Of a stretch of DNA of 64,000 nucleotides, positions 52,255 through 63,529 are shown one piece after another. The DNA is from Tubiluchus corallicola (taxonomy: Eukaryota; Priapulida; Priapulimorpha; Priapulimorphida; Tubiluchidae): contig JAQGDQ010000123.1 of assembly GCA_030141605.1 (NCBI GenBank), positions 372,001 through 436,000 on the forward strand. The letters are read 5' to 3'. The translations under genes were made by a program, and so were the position numbers. The notes under the pieces were generated by a model. That model searched no databases and had not been told where the DNA came from. It saw only the letters and a program-made list of their open reading frames with translations. Each line of letters starts with the position of its first letter. Positions within the stretch are counted from its first letter, which is position 1.

Positions 52255-55200
52255 ATGTCAATTTTTGCGAAACTGACAGGGGAGAGACGGTCGTAAGTAT
52301 TAATCTTTGGTTTATAGTTTATAAAAAGAAAAATTGCTTTTGCAAAATACTGTACTGGTCTATACCGTCTTCGGAGAAGAGAACTTTGAAGATCACGTTT
52401 TGTTCATGAATTTAATGTACTCAGGCATTTTTTGATGTAACATCACGCGTCTTCATCTTTGCATTAACTGAGTGGAGCTTTGTGCATGTCTATGCTGACA
52501 ATGATGGACAAAGACTTATGTCTGTATATTATTAATGTGTGAAGAGTGATGTAATTTGACGGGTCTGTGTGGAGAACAGATTCGATGCAGTTTAGTTGAA
52601 AAATCCGTTAAATAGTTTTAATTACTGCATATGGGCACTCATTTACAATATTTAACAAATGTTCATTCAAGTGTTAGGCAAAACATGCTGTCTTTGCTGG
52701 GTATTATTGGCATTACCAGTATGACTTATTTATATTAACTAGAAATAATAAATTACATTATAGTTTTTAATTCTTTAGGGAACTTCTACGGAATTTGCAA
52801 GAATTATCACATTATACAGGTCAACGTCGTTTTCAAGAAGACATGCCAGTTGTGCAACCAGAGTTTTCAGGTCTAGGAATTCCTGGAGCTCCTGTGGGAC
52901 CGGGAGCACCCAGGGGACAGGCTCCACCTGGAGGGTATAGTGGTCTGGCTGCTAGGTCATTACCTGACACAGAAAGGTATTTTAAATTATGCGATCAACA
53001 AATAATGCAATCAATATGCGATCAACAAATAAACTGTTGATCCACATTCACATCTTGCATCAAAGTCTGATCCACAAAATGTTCACGCATATGCTTCAAA
53101 CAACACGAGAAGAGTTGTTTGTCACATTGGAAAATTTTCTCACAAAAACTGAAAAGGAGTTAACAGCGATGTGACTCTAACATTAACCAAACTTGGGCAC
53201 TGTAATGGTGCCTGTTTGTTTAAATGTTCAGTGTTATCCTTAAAAGAACAAAGGTCTTTAATTATCGCACCAAAATCAAAATATTTTTGGTCAGCATCTT
53301 CACACGACAATATATCTACTAACTTGAAATTAGATAAGCCAGTATGCTAGACAATGTTGCATAACAACAAGTCTCTTTGATTATAATAACGTACACACTC
53401 ACATAGAAAAACTAAAAAACGTCAACGATATTGTAAAAAAGAGAGTGTAGTAGTCACAGTTTAAGAGTTCATTGTACTTCATGGTACATTCGATATATTA
53501 TGCTCTTGCTTATTCTCTAATTACAGATAATCAATAAACGTAACAGTACTTGTGTCACTTACTGGTAACTAGATACATCGTGATAATCCTAAACCACAGA
53601 TGCTATAACCCGTTATGTTCTTGATTTGGTAAACACACCAGTATTGAAAGTTTTCACTTGCATGTTTGAGATGTAATAGTAACAGACTTACTTTATTACC
53701 TCAGAAAATGTCGCTGGAAAATGAAAAATATAACCACTTGTTGAAGAACACACAAGTACAAACATAACAGCAACTACCACAATGTAATTAGTGTGTTAAT
53801 TAAGTTCTGATTAGTTTTGCATTTTGCTTGTGGTATAGGCCTATATCACGGGAGCTGCAAGCACGTTTCTAAAGCACTTGTGGTGTGTTAGTATAAATTT
53901 TATTGTGTCTTTGAAAAATAAATGTATTTCTATGTCATTCTTAATAACAATAAGTTTTGTCTCCTCGTGCTTTTGTTAAAAATCATTTTTTCAGCTTTTT
54001 TGATCTAATATATGAGGACTGTGTAATCAAGACATTTAAAATGTGTTCAGAGAAATGCATCTATTTTTGCCTACGTTTGTTTATGATTCTTTTTAGGTCT
54101 TACATTAGGTTTTAAGTTACAAACTTGTTTTTATTTCTGGCACTGTAGGCAATAATTATCATATGTTTCAACACTGCTGAAACACTGTTGGTTTTACACA
54201 ACAAAAATGGTCCTTGATTCGTTAGTTAGTTCTTACTTTTTCACTATTGCAAAATTTTTCATTTTCCTGTTGCAGGGGAAAGAAATTTCGAAAGTGTATA
54301 CGTGTGTTTGTACAGTTTTATGTTTATGCATCATTTCGCAGTATCATGTATATGCATCATTTCGTTAAATTTTCTTAATACAATTACAACAAGAACAAAC
54401 AAATCTATAATTAAATTACATTAATTATAAAGTTTAATAAAGTGATTTGAATACATATTAAATTAGTGTTTTTTCTAACTGCTTATAATTTAAAATCAAT
54501 CATTTATACAGCGTTCAGGAAGATTGTCAATATCCTAGAGTCGGGCCTGATGACATGTTACCTGGGCTTGTTTCTGGAAATATCGCACCTGGTGGGAATG
54601 AAGATGAGGAACCTGAGGATGTTGCCATGGTAACAGTTAATATTTTAAATTCTTTAAAAAGATTATTTGTGGTAATTATGCTGAAACTTTATTATGGCTT
54701 TAATGTGAAAATGTAGCTGGTTGAGTTCGGCCACTAAACTATTAACTAATAACAAAAGTGGCATTTTCGTTCACAGGCAATAAGCTTTTGCGGTGGCTGA
54801 GAACACTGCTGAGGTGTTGCATAATGCACCGGGGTGACTATTAGGTGCGCAGTAGACAATAACGCAGAGTACTTTCACGTTACTAATTAAGTTTGTTTGT
54901 TTTTTCCTTCATATATCAGTGCGTCATGTTTTTCCGTTTCGTGCAACAGTGTTATCACGTCTTTTCAATAACACTCTCTTAACCGGCCAGCCCCTTTAAC
55001 AAACAGTTTTTGATTCCTTTGTCTTCTACTGTCTAAAACGTTAATTATGTCCAGATCTTGCAAAATGTCCAAAAATGTTTACTTGCATGTTTTCCCACTG
55101 CTGACCTGTTTGAGCATCTATGGTGATTTAACGTGTTTTGGCAGTTTTGTAGCATTTTAAGTAATGCAAATCTTAGTGCTTATCTACCCTAATGAATATT

Positions 55201-58200
55201 CCTGTTGCCTAACATAGCGTGATACTAACCTGTTTAACACCTGAATGTGGCAAGGATGTTCTGAAGTCGAGGAGCCGTGATCGTTGCTAATTAGGTGTTA
55301 CATATTTTCGCACAATAGCGAACACTTGGACTTAGATATGGATACGTTTTCATGTAAAACCCATGTTTGATTTGCTTTGACATCCAGTTTGTGTAGTGAT
55401 GTTATCTAAATTGCTCTTAGACAGTTAAAAACATATTCAAACATTTCTTTCTTAGCTTATTTGTATTTTTAGTTTTTATGTGTTTACATAATTTGATTAT
55501 TTTAACAGATTATTCCAGTGAGTATGAGGTTGCAAAACTTACATAATTTTCCTGCATCAGCTATGGCAAACAAGACAAACAGCAGGTCACAACTGATGGC
55601 TATGCATAGAGCAAAGTAAGATTCTCTTCTTGCCTGGAAATATGATCATTAAAAAGTAACACCTTGCACCTTGAATCCATATTGTATACCAAAACTAAAT
55701 ATTTTCTAAAAATATTTTTTTAATAACGTGGTAGAGCTAACCACCAATTATGTCCATTAATATTATTATAATTATTTTGTTGTTGTTGTTATTATTATTA
55801 TACATGAAAGTAATGTACCATGTCAGACTGTACACCTTTGTGTTATATTGATTACCATAGATTTTTGTACTTTGTGTGCTCACAGCGAGATTGCTAGATT
55901 AGTAAAAATTAGCCAACAATGATGTGCCACATCTGATTGCAAATTCTGTGTTCTGTTGTATGGCAAATAGTAGGTGCCATGTTGTACAATAGAAAAACTC
56001 TTTCGATTGAATACCAAAAACATGCCTTGAGCGACTCGCTTCTGAAGTACTGTTCGACGTGCAGGCTAGCAATTAGGAATGTTCGGGATTGGGGTCACTA
56101 TGGTCACTCGGATTTTTCTTAAACCCCAAATTACTCGTCCTGTCTTGATCCCTATTCCTTATCTCGTTCTATCCCTGTTACTTTTGTGATTAAAAATGAT
56201 AATATTTTTTTCAATTGAATAAATGTTTTTAAATTTAGCTAAAATTTAGTGTAGTGAAGGAAGCGTGTGACAGTTATAACAATGCAAAAGAAAAGTTGTA
56301 AAAGAAAATGGTGATACTGTTTTAATTTCAGTATGATAAACACACAGACCTATCAACTTCAGGAGACAGTATATCTGGAGATTTTTCAAAAAAAGTAAAA
56401 AAAAACTAGAGATTCCTTAAAAAGCTTAAAAGCTCAGCTTCCTGAAGCCATCACTAAGTTAACAACATTATTTATTATCAGTTTAGTGATTGTACTAACA
56501 ATGGCGTTAACTTAGTGACGGCTTTGTGAAACCGGCTCGTGGTTCGCTAATTTGGAACAGCAGAATATAATTGTTTTCCATGCAAAATAGGCTTACTAAA
56601 GAGGCAGTTGGGATGTGGCAGCGCTCTTTTTTAGTTTTATTCACTAAAGTCGAAATTTACCGATCTTTTTGTTTACCTTGAGAAAGCCAAGGTGTACTAT
56701 GAAGCCCATAAGAAATGAGTTAAAATCGTGAAACTCACAGTAAAACTGTGAGAGCTGAGATGTTGGAGCATATGACGGCAGTTTCTTCTTTGTAATGTTA
56801 TACACTATTATGTGAATGGCACTGCTTCTTATCACTTAACTCATTCATTTACAGATTTGGCTGCGTCACAAGTACAGCAAAGTCGCTTGATTTACTACGA
56901 CAGAATTTGCAGAAGAAAATAAATAAAGACATTGATGAGTTGATACAATCGTACTTAGATGTAAGTTTTATGAACAATCTTTTAATTAGATGATAGTGAT
57001 CTTTTGGAAACTCTCAGAATATGCAAATGTTGTTCTTTGGTGATAGAATAAATTGAAATTCATCTCTTAAGGTCGCCAATAACCTGTTCAAAATGGAAGT
57101 TTGTAAAAATGGCAAAATTTATTATCTTTTTATGTTCATTACATACTCACAAAACTAATGTCGGCAAGTGAAAAACCATGACTATGAAACATGTAAATAT
57201 TAAGAAATTGTTTTAACTCAAGTGATAACTTCAAATTTATAGGCTCATTTATAGGAGGAAAATATACACTGTTATGCACTTTTTGTTTCTTCTGTAATTT
57301 TTGACTATTTGTAATGCATTAAAACCAAACATCATTACAGCACCAAATGAAATTAGATAGCTCTATTCTTCACATCATTCTATGATTACCATTTTGAAGA
57401 TACTGTGAATCTTAACTGCATCTCTCAGTCAGCATTCACTTTTACGCAAAGATGTCTTCAATTTATTTACGCACACCAGTAGATGCTACCATGATAACTA
57501 CAAAACACTTACTTTGTATTTGTAATGAGCTGCGAATTGTTTGCGCTTTAATCTGTGCTATTAGCTTCATTTATCCTTAGCACGCTTTGTTGGTAAATAA
57601 CGTAGTCTAAGATTCAGTTTATACCAATCTGTGGCTTTGGATGGGTTTACCTTTTGGTGGCGATATTTTTTTTAAATTTTGTAATTGGCCACTTATGCCG
57701 GGTTGTACATAACATTTTGCTAGGGGTACAAAAACAACAATTATTGCACAGAACAGTTTATTACATCAGAGCATTGTTCAAACAATTGCTGGTGTGGAAT
57801 CCTCATACGTCTTGCAATGCCTGCAATCTTGAAAGTTATGATAGAAGCAGTGACATAAATTCTCTGGAATTAGTTTTTTCGATTGAATTGAATGGCTTGG
57901 AAATTCACCGAACCTCTGCCCTGCCAAACACACCAAATGCAGAGGGGTGCTAAGATGATGGAAAGCATGCCTTTGGTCAGTATTCAACAGATAAGCTTGT
58001 GAACCATCTGCAAGATGTGTTGGAAGATCTTGACTTCTTTGAGTCACTGCTCTGATCATACCCTCAAGCTTGCGTTTTGTGCGAGTCTTGTATAAGGCAT
58101 CCACTTCAAGTTTTGATGGCAAGATAGACTAGCCATCATTTTGTTCTACTACTCATTATTGGTGTACTCCCCTAGCCGAAGGTCGTGCACCACCCTTTAT

Positions 58201-61200
58201 GAAGGGTAGCACAATATGTAATTCTCACTTCAATTTTCATTTCAGAAATATTTTAATCCATGTATAGAGAATATTAAGAAAAACAATGGTGATGAATCAG
58301 TTTCAGAAGAACACGTGCACACAGTATGCAGACAGATACTCGAGGAGGTATAGATTCCTTTATTCATTGCATTTGGTAGAAGTTGTCATTAATGGTGTTC
58401 TGTTGGAATGTAATTACTATCTACTCGTAGTTTGCTTAATTACATTTTGGAGTACTTTTTGTTAATATTGCAATGCTTGCTGTGATAGTTTTGAGATTAT
58501 GCATTTTCTGTACATTATGAAGTAGGCCCATATTTGTAGATGAAAAACAACACAATTTATTAAAACTTTTACTATACATAGTTAAAATCATGCCAACGTT
58601 TCGACAAACTACAGCTGTCATCATTAGTGGCAAATTTTACAAACATACAACCAGTTTATATAGGTAGAGCCTATTATGCACTAATTAAGTAGTTAACAGT
58701 AGTTACCTGGCAAATAGGTAATGATTAAGCAGACCTGAAGCAAAGAAATCGATATAGTAACAAATAGCTAAGTATTTGTGCATTAAGAGAAGGCTTATAA
58801 GGGTACACAGATAAACTTCCTTTTATTAATAAGTCCTAGCTATTTGTACTTCTGGTCGCAGTGCTGAAATTATTAAAATCAGCTTTGTGGCCAGAGGCAC
58901 AAATATGGTCATAAGTGCTGGACTGAGGAGAATTTTTTAATTTTTTGCCAGTGCTAGACGAAATGCCGAGATACAACAATGTGAAGTAAAAAAGCTTTAG
59001 TAAAGTTATGTTGTTTTTAACTATAAATGTTTTTAAGTGCCCGTTTATTGGCCTTTATAATTGGCCTTTATTTATTTGTAGACATTTTATAAGCTATAAT
59101 AGAAAATTTAAAGAGATAAAACTATGAATTATTTTGTTTGTTGGATGTGTTGTTAGAAAAATCATTAAAATGCATTTCCACCATATATAGGCTAAACGTC
59201 TGTATTCGTCTCCCACACGAGGTAGTACACCATATCCAGATGTATCTGATTCAGAAAGTACTACTGAACTAAGAATGAGTCGAATTATAAATAAGGTAAG
59301 TGTATGGAATATTTTGTACAAAATATAGCATATTAACACTTGCTTTCATGAAGCGTCTCTTGAAAAGCCCTTGTAGAATGTTTGTAATATATTAACTTGT
59401 GCAACACTGTGAAAATGATAGTCTGAAAACATTTTAATTTATAGCGAAGACCTTCGAGCAACGTGTATCAAATATATCAGTTGTCTAAAAATTTCATTAG
59501 TTTTCAGTCCGCAGATGAATTTTTTTTGGAAATTTAAGATTATAAAGCTGAAAGTCACTAACAGTGTTAGATTATTCCCTTTTATCACATATAACTTTTC
59601 CAAGCCCCCAAAATGTCCTTCCTTTGACCTCTGTGGCAAGGGATGTCTAATAATAATATGCTTGCGCACTGGCTTTTACGATCGTAGTTTGATGAGATGC
59701 TAAAGCGATATGTTGTTGGTCGCTTTCTGTTGAGTCGTCTAAGACAATTTTGTAAAACTTCTCATTCCTTAGTGGTGACCAAGCAAATAGTTCACTAATT
59801 ATTATGAACCTGACCAGCTTGAATGTGACTGATATTGATGCTGACAAGCTCAGTTCAATATTAACTGTAGTATATTTTACTGTTTTTATGCTTTTAATGA
59901 CCATTCTCATTGGGTTAGATGTATGCGTTGTAGCACTGATTATGGTAAAAAATTTTCTCAGAACAGCGGCCAATCTTTTCCTGGCAAATTTTGCAATTTC
60001 GAGTGCCTTACTTTCTTTGTACAACATTCATATGTTGATAGTGCGGCATTATGTTACCGACTTTAGTGCTCTGCATTGTGCAGTGAATGGTATTGTTGTG
60101 TGTGGACTGCTCACAGAATGCTTGATCATGGAAGTTCTGATGACAATTGATAGATACATCGCTATCATCTATCCTCTACATTATCACCATCTCAGTACTA
60201 ACTTGAATAGCACTATCACTATCTTTGTGTCTTGGATATACTCTTTTTGCATAGGAATAGCATCTTCATCGTGGTTTACCTTTTTGAATAATACGGAGGT
60301 TAAGGATGTTACAAAATGTGTCATAGCCCGTCAGGTTCACCCCGAATTTTGTCTTTATTTTGCTGCACAATATGCCATAGCATCTTCAGTCATCTTCTTC
60401 ATTTATGCAAGTGTATTTAAAGTTGTTCTACAGCATAAAATCCAGTTAGCTAATGCAGTGCCTGATAGTCATCAAAACTATCTGAATTTAATAGAGCGGA
60501 TCAAAGCTGCAATATCTGTGTTTGCAACTGTTGGAACATCATTGCTGTGTTTTGCAGCTTTTTTTGCACACTTGGGTATTACCTGTGCTACTGAGTTGGA
60601 ACTTAAATCATTGAAGCAGAGTGCTGACATATTAATAAACATCAGCGCATTGACAAATATTATCCTCTATTTCTGGAAAATAAAGCAGCTGCGGGAGTTT
60701 TTCCTGAAACTATGTGGAAAGCGTCACAACAGCATAGTTGCTACTTCTAGTCAAAATCCGTGCTGATAACAAACTAAGTGATTGACCGTGAAACAGTGCG
60801 TAGCATTGAAAGTGTTCATTTTAACAGTTTAATTATGAAATTTATTAAGTAAAACTTGCAAGCTACTTAAACAAAAATATTTTGTTTCCCTCTCCCAAAT
60901 GTATATATGTATATATATATATATTTACATATATGCTTACATATATATTTACAAATATTACATATATGTCTACTGTATAGTAAGTCCTTGTTTTAATGAC
61001 TCTTTGTTTATTAATGATTCATTTAACAATAATGACTATTTGCCATCTTTTTCTCCTTCAATGCCGACTTTGCTTACTTTAAGTACTAAATTAGCACTAG
61101 ATTTAAATGAACGTTAATTGTATATGTTTATATTTGCGCACGTGCGCGCATGGGTACTTAACAATGTTGTAATGGATATAGTCCACCTGACTCACTGATA

Positions 61201-63529
61201 ATTATGATGTAATAAATTTCAATGCATTGAAATAGCTGTTTTGCAAGTTTTGCACTTTTATAATAATTTGGAGACATTTGTAATGCATTTACATTTCACA
61301 CTTGCGTTGTAAAACGGAAAGCTACTCGGGTACAGTGAATCCTCGCTTAATGATGATGCCCAAAAAAAGTGTTGTTAAGCAAAACATTGCTAGATGAAAC
61401 CATGATTTCCCCAAGAAAGAATGTAAAAGCATTGTGTTGGATTCCAGTAGCAAAAATCTCTAGTGCTATGCAAAAGGGTTCAATTCCTGGCAGGGGAATA
61501 ACAATCACTGAAAGGATGGGTATATAAAACCATTCAGTTATGTTGCAGGGGAAAACCGATAACACTTGGCTTATAAATTAAACACTTTGTAGGGTTTATT
61601 GCTTACAGCTACACTATAAGTATTTGTTTAATTAAAAAGCTAATCAGTAACTAAGGTGTGAAAACTAAAATGTAACTAAAGTGCAAAAAACTAAAAAAAT
61701 TTATAGACATTTATTTTTTAACAGAATCATCTATAAAGCAGTTAGGTTGTTTAATCAAAGATTTTTCTGAATATATTACAAAAGTATACCAGTTGTACAC
61801 CCAGCTATTAATAATCTACATAAGCAATCGGTGGACACATTAAGTAAGGTATACTGTTATTGTTTGGGCTAGCTAAGGCAGTGGTGATTATAATGACTAG
61901 CAAGAGAAAATATTAATGTGTATATATTTACGGAAATATATAATAATAGTAATGAAATCTTTATTTTTAATCAACAGTATTTGCCTTTTTGTCTTTGTAA
62001 TGTACATTTGTGTTTCGTAGAGCTTGATTAATTGAATTTGGAAACAGATTGCATCCAGCAACTAAAAGTTTAGCTTTATCGACCGTCAAAAGGTCATTAA
62101 AATTAACATACGGGGCTATTAAGACAGTTACTTTACTCGAGTAAGGTAATCTTATAGCATTGTAAATTGGACATATTAGTAAATAATGCAACACATCTTC
62201 AGTTTGCAAATTACATTTGTTATAAATAGTAGCATGTGATAAAGCTGAATTTGTACAAAAGAGTAATTTAAAGCATTTGTGCCCAACCTTAATGTAGGTT
62301 AACTCAGAAGCAAAACGTGCACCTGTAAAATAATAAAATTTCAGGGGAATACAGTAAATTTTAATTAGAACTTTCTTAAAACTTACTGGCTAAAAATTTA
62401 TTTTAATTTTCTAATATCAGTAGAAAGCTTATTCCATTTTTCTGTACCAGAAGGGAAAAACCTTGATTGAAAGTAGTTAGAAATACAAATAATTAACGAT
62501 AAATTTTCACTATTACGTAAATTATAGTAGGTTCTATCATAAACAGGTTCTGTAAGTATGGAAGTAAGGTAAGATGATGAAGCTCCTTTAGCAATTTTAT
62601 AAAATAAAGACATTTTATGAATGTATCTTCTGTGGTGACGTGGAGTCACAAGAAAGATCTCTCAGCAATTTCTCTCCGCTTGTACCAAACACAGCTCCAA
62701 ACACTACCAATGAAACATGGTACTGAATTTGTTCAACAGCTAGAGCAGTCGCTTCTGTGCAATTGTCCCAAATGCATTCACAATATTCAAGCAATGGTCT
62801 AATATACGATTTGTATAACTTGTCTAAGGACCACCTATCTAAAAGAAGTTAATTTTTTGCAATGGGTCTAAACGTTTAGAAGCTCTAACTAAAATAATAG
62901 CATATGAACGTTGCAAGTTAAATTACTGGTTAAAATTAAACCCAAGTGTTTATGCTTAATATAATTTCCGATTTTTGTCCCCTGAAGAAGCAGATCGGGA
63001 TGAAATGGTGGATGAGTTTTGTGAGAAAAGATAACTAATTCTGTTTTGTCTGCATTAAAGGTAACCAACCATCTCCTAGCCCATTGAGTAATACAGATCT
63101 TAGATCTTGCTGTAATGTGTTACCAGTAGCACTTGGACACTCATCTACATGTTTTATGCATGTATCGTCAGTAAGTAATCGCATATCGGACTGAATACCA
63201 TCAGCTATGTGTCTTTAATGAATATCAAAAAGAGGAGAGGACCTATACACGCACTTTAGATCAGATGCAAAACCATTGATAATTACGGATTGTTTCCTTT
63301 CTGACAGATATGAACATAACCAAGAAAGTAGTTTTTCAGTGTCTCGTTAGCAGCAACTTTTACAGAGCATCGTTAAGCAAGGGCTTACTGTACTTTGCAA
63401 TGTGGAAATTTTCACCAGTGCAGCTACAATTAAATTTTCTTTTGTTAGAACATTCCCAGTTATTTAAAAAGAAGCCACACTTCTGACACTGACTCTGATG
63501 TCAGCATCTCCATCAGCAGGCACAAAAAG
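52255..63529 (+). CDS. DNTTIP1: DNTTIP1 (TdIF1)-like protein, 8 exons seen, 3' end beyond the window
   Basis: Exons: 52255-52292, 52779-52976, 54512-54629, 55509-55615, 56855-56960, 58246-58347, 59191-59295, 63449-63529. All phases join into 285 codons. Residues about 154-227 match the dimerisation region of human DNTTIP1: SLDLLRQNLQKKIN, then KYFNPCIENIKKNNG, then CRQILEEAKRLY, against SMDLLRAVLQPSIN, KFFQKAALNVRDNVG and CRSCLEQAKLLF. In vertebrates this subunit dimerises in the mitotic deacetylase complex MiDAC with HDAC1/2 and MIDEAS and binds DNA through its C-terminal part. That part, expected after the basic RHKK end of exon 8, is not in the window. The N-terminal 150 residues are longer than in human and partly Gly/Pro-rich (GIPGAPVGPGAPRGQ); I do not recognise them. 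Exon 1 is chosen because its ATG follows an acceptor-like AG and its phase fits exon 2. Confidence 0.8.
56431..56538 (-). mobile_element. Second copy of the short MITE, in DNTTIP1-like intron 4
   Basis: Read on minus it begins GAGCCGGTTTCACAAAGCCG and ends with GGCTTCAGGAAGCTGAGC, matching 43424-43520 along most of its length with one extra internal stretch. TAAGTTAAC and GTTAACTTA near the ends add to the palindromic form. Confidence 0.7.
57778..58122 (-). other. Unrecognised 114-codon open frame in DNTTIP1-like intron 5
   Basis: The frame opens after an in-frame TAG; its first codon is TTG, not ATG. It is more GC-rich than the surrounding intron, Leu/His-rich, with several Cys-His near the end (CHCFYHNFQDCRHCKTY). 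No family is recognised. A transposase fragment or chance are both possible. It is flanked at 58190-58206 by a small palindrome, ACCCTTTATGAAGGGT. Confidence 0.25.
58570..58805. repeat. Dispersed repeat, copy 2 (in DNTTIP1-like intron 6)
   Basis: Shared with 22505-22790: AACGTTTCG, then CATCATTAGTGG / CATCATCAGTGG, ATTATG with ACTAATTA, GTTAACAG, CAAATAG, and AACAAATAGCTAAGTATTTG followed by AAGGCTTAT. The AACGTTTCG...ATCATCAGT signature is common at ends of invertebrate retroelements. Family not assigned. Confidence 0.6.
59757..59772 (+). promoter_or_regulatory. Acceptor-like tract before the GPCR start
   Basis: AACTTCTCATTCCTTAG is a good 3' splice site, 31 bases before the GPCR ATG. It matches the arrangement at the other three genes. 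Confidence 0.45.
59804..60766 (+). CDS. Intronless rhodopsin-type (class A) GPCR, atypical
   Basis: The 320-aa single-exon frame has seven hydrophobic segments. Class A marks: Asn-glycosylation sites N2 and N7 in a short extracellular N-terminus; C92 before helix 3 and C172 in the second extracellular loop (probable disulfide); D116-R117-Y118 exactly 25 residues after C92, then IAIIYPLHY; W144 in helix 4; N285-IIL-Y289 in helix 7; a basic eighth helix (WKIKQLREFFLKLC). Departures: the Asn of helix 1 appears to be D39, the sodium-site Asp of helix 2 is Ser (about S66-S67), helix 5 lacks its Pro, helix 6 lacks CWxP, and NPxxY has Ile for Pro. The ligand cannot be told; the general look is of amine/adenosine-like invertebrate orphan receptors. 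It lies in the intron of the DNTTIP1-like gene, same strand. An acceptor-like CATTCCTTAG ends 31 bases before the ATG. Confidence 0.9.
   Translation: MNLTSLNVTDIDADKLSSILTVVYFTVFMLLMTILIGLDVCVVALIMVKNFLRTAANLFLANFAISSALLSLYNIHMLIVRHYVTDFSALHCAVNGIVVCGLLTECLIMEVLMTIDRYIAIIYPLHYHHLSTNLNSTITIFVSWIYSFCIGIASSSWFTFLNNTEVKDVTKCVIARQVHPEFCLYFAAQYAIASSVIFFIYASVFKVVLQHKIQLANAVPDSHQNYLNLIERIKAAISVFATVGTSLLCFAAFFAHLGITCATELELKSLKQSADILINISALTNIILYFWKIKQLREFFLKLCGKRHNSIVATSSQNPC
60897..60970. repeat. TA-rich microsatellite (ATATAT / ACATATAT)
   Basis: Runs of TA with interspersed TACATATA units lie downstream of the GPCR. It is low complexity, and open frames here are meaningless. Confidence 0.85.
61211..61216 (+). 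terminator. Candidate poly(A) signal of the GPCR gene
   Basis: An AATAAA lies 445 bases after the GPCR stop, in an AT-rich context and before the transposon at 61333. It would keep the GPCR transcript inside the host intron. Confidence 0.4.
61333..63390. mobile_element. TA-flanked inverted-repeat element carrying a decayed retrotransposon
   Basis: The left end CAGTGAATCCTCGCTTAATG and the inverted right end CAGTAAGCCCTTGCTTAACG agree at 15 of 20 bases, continue with ATG on both sides, and are flanked by TA. It spans 2,058 bases, most of them the minus-strand LINE remnant at about 61930-63350, so the LINE seems to have landed in the element or the ends belong to two related copies. The right end stops 58 bases before exon 8 of the DNTTIP1-like gene. 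Confidence 0.5.
61930..63350 (-). pseudogene. Decayed non-LTR retrotransposon, reverse transcriptase and 3' end
   Basis: On minus, conserved pieces appear in the right order in several frames with stops: WLCSYLSERKQSVIING (about 63320); GPLLFLIF; LTDDTCIKHVDE (from the YADD catalytic block, with Tyr-Ala altered); FNADKTELVIFSHK (about 63060-63018); IKHKHLG; YKSYIRPLLEYCECIWDN (about 62810-62755); then MSLFYKIAKGASSSYLTSIL with FFPSGTEKWNKL (62649-62398); and EDVLHYLLICPIYNAIRLPY (62209-61967). This order is the C-terminal half of a Jockey/CR1-type ORF2. The 3' end has AATAAAGATTTC and a short ATT-rich tail. The element cannot be active. Confidence 0.85.

Noticed and set aside
59647-60027. 126-codon minus-strand frame
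   Set aside because: It is the antisense shadow of the GPCR gene.
61440-61500. tRNA-like GGGTTCAATTCCTG on plus
   Set aside because: The B-box consensus is good, but no stems of a cloverleaf form around it.
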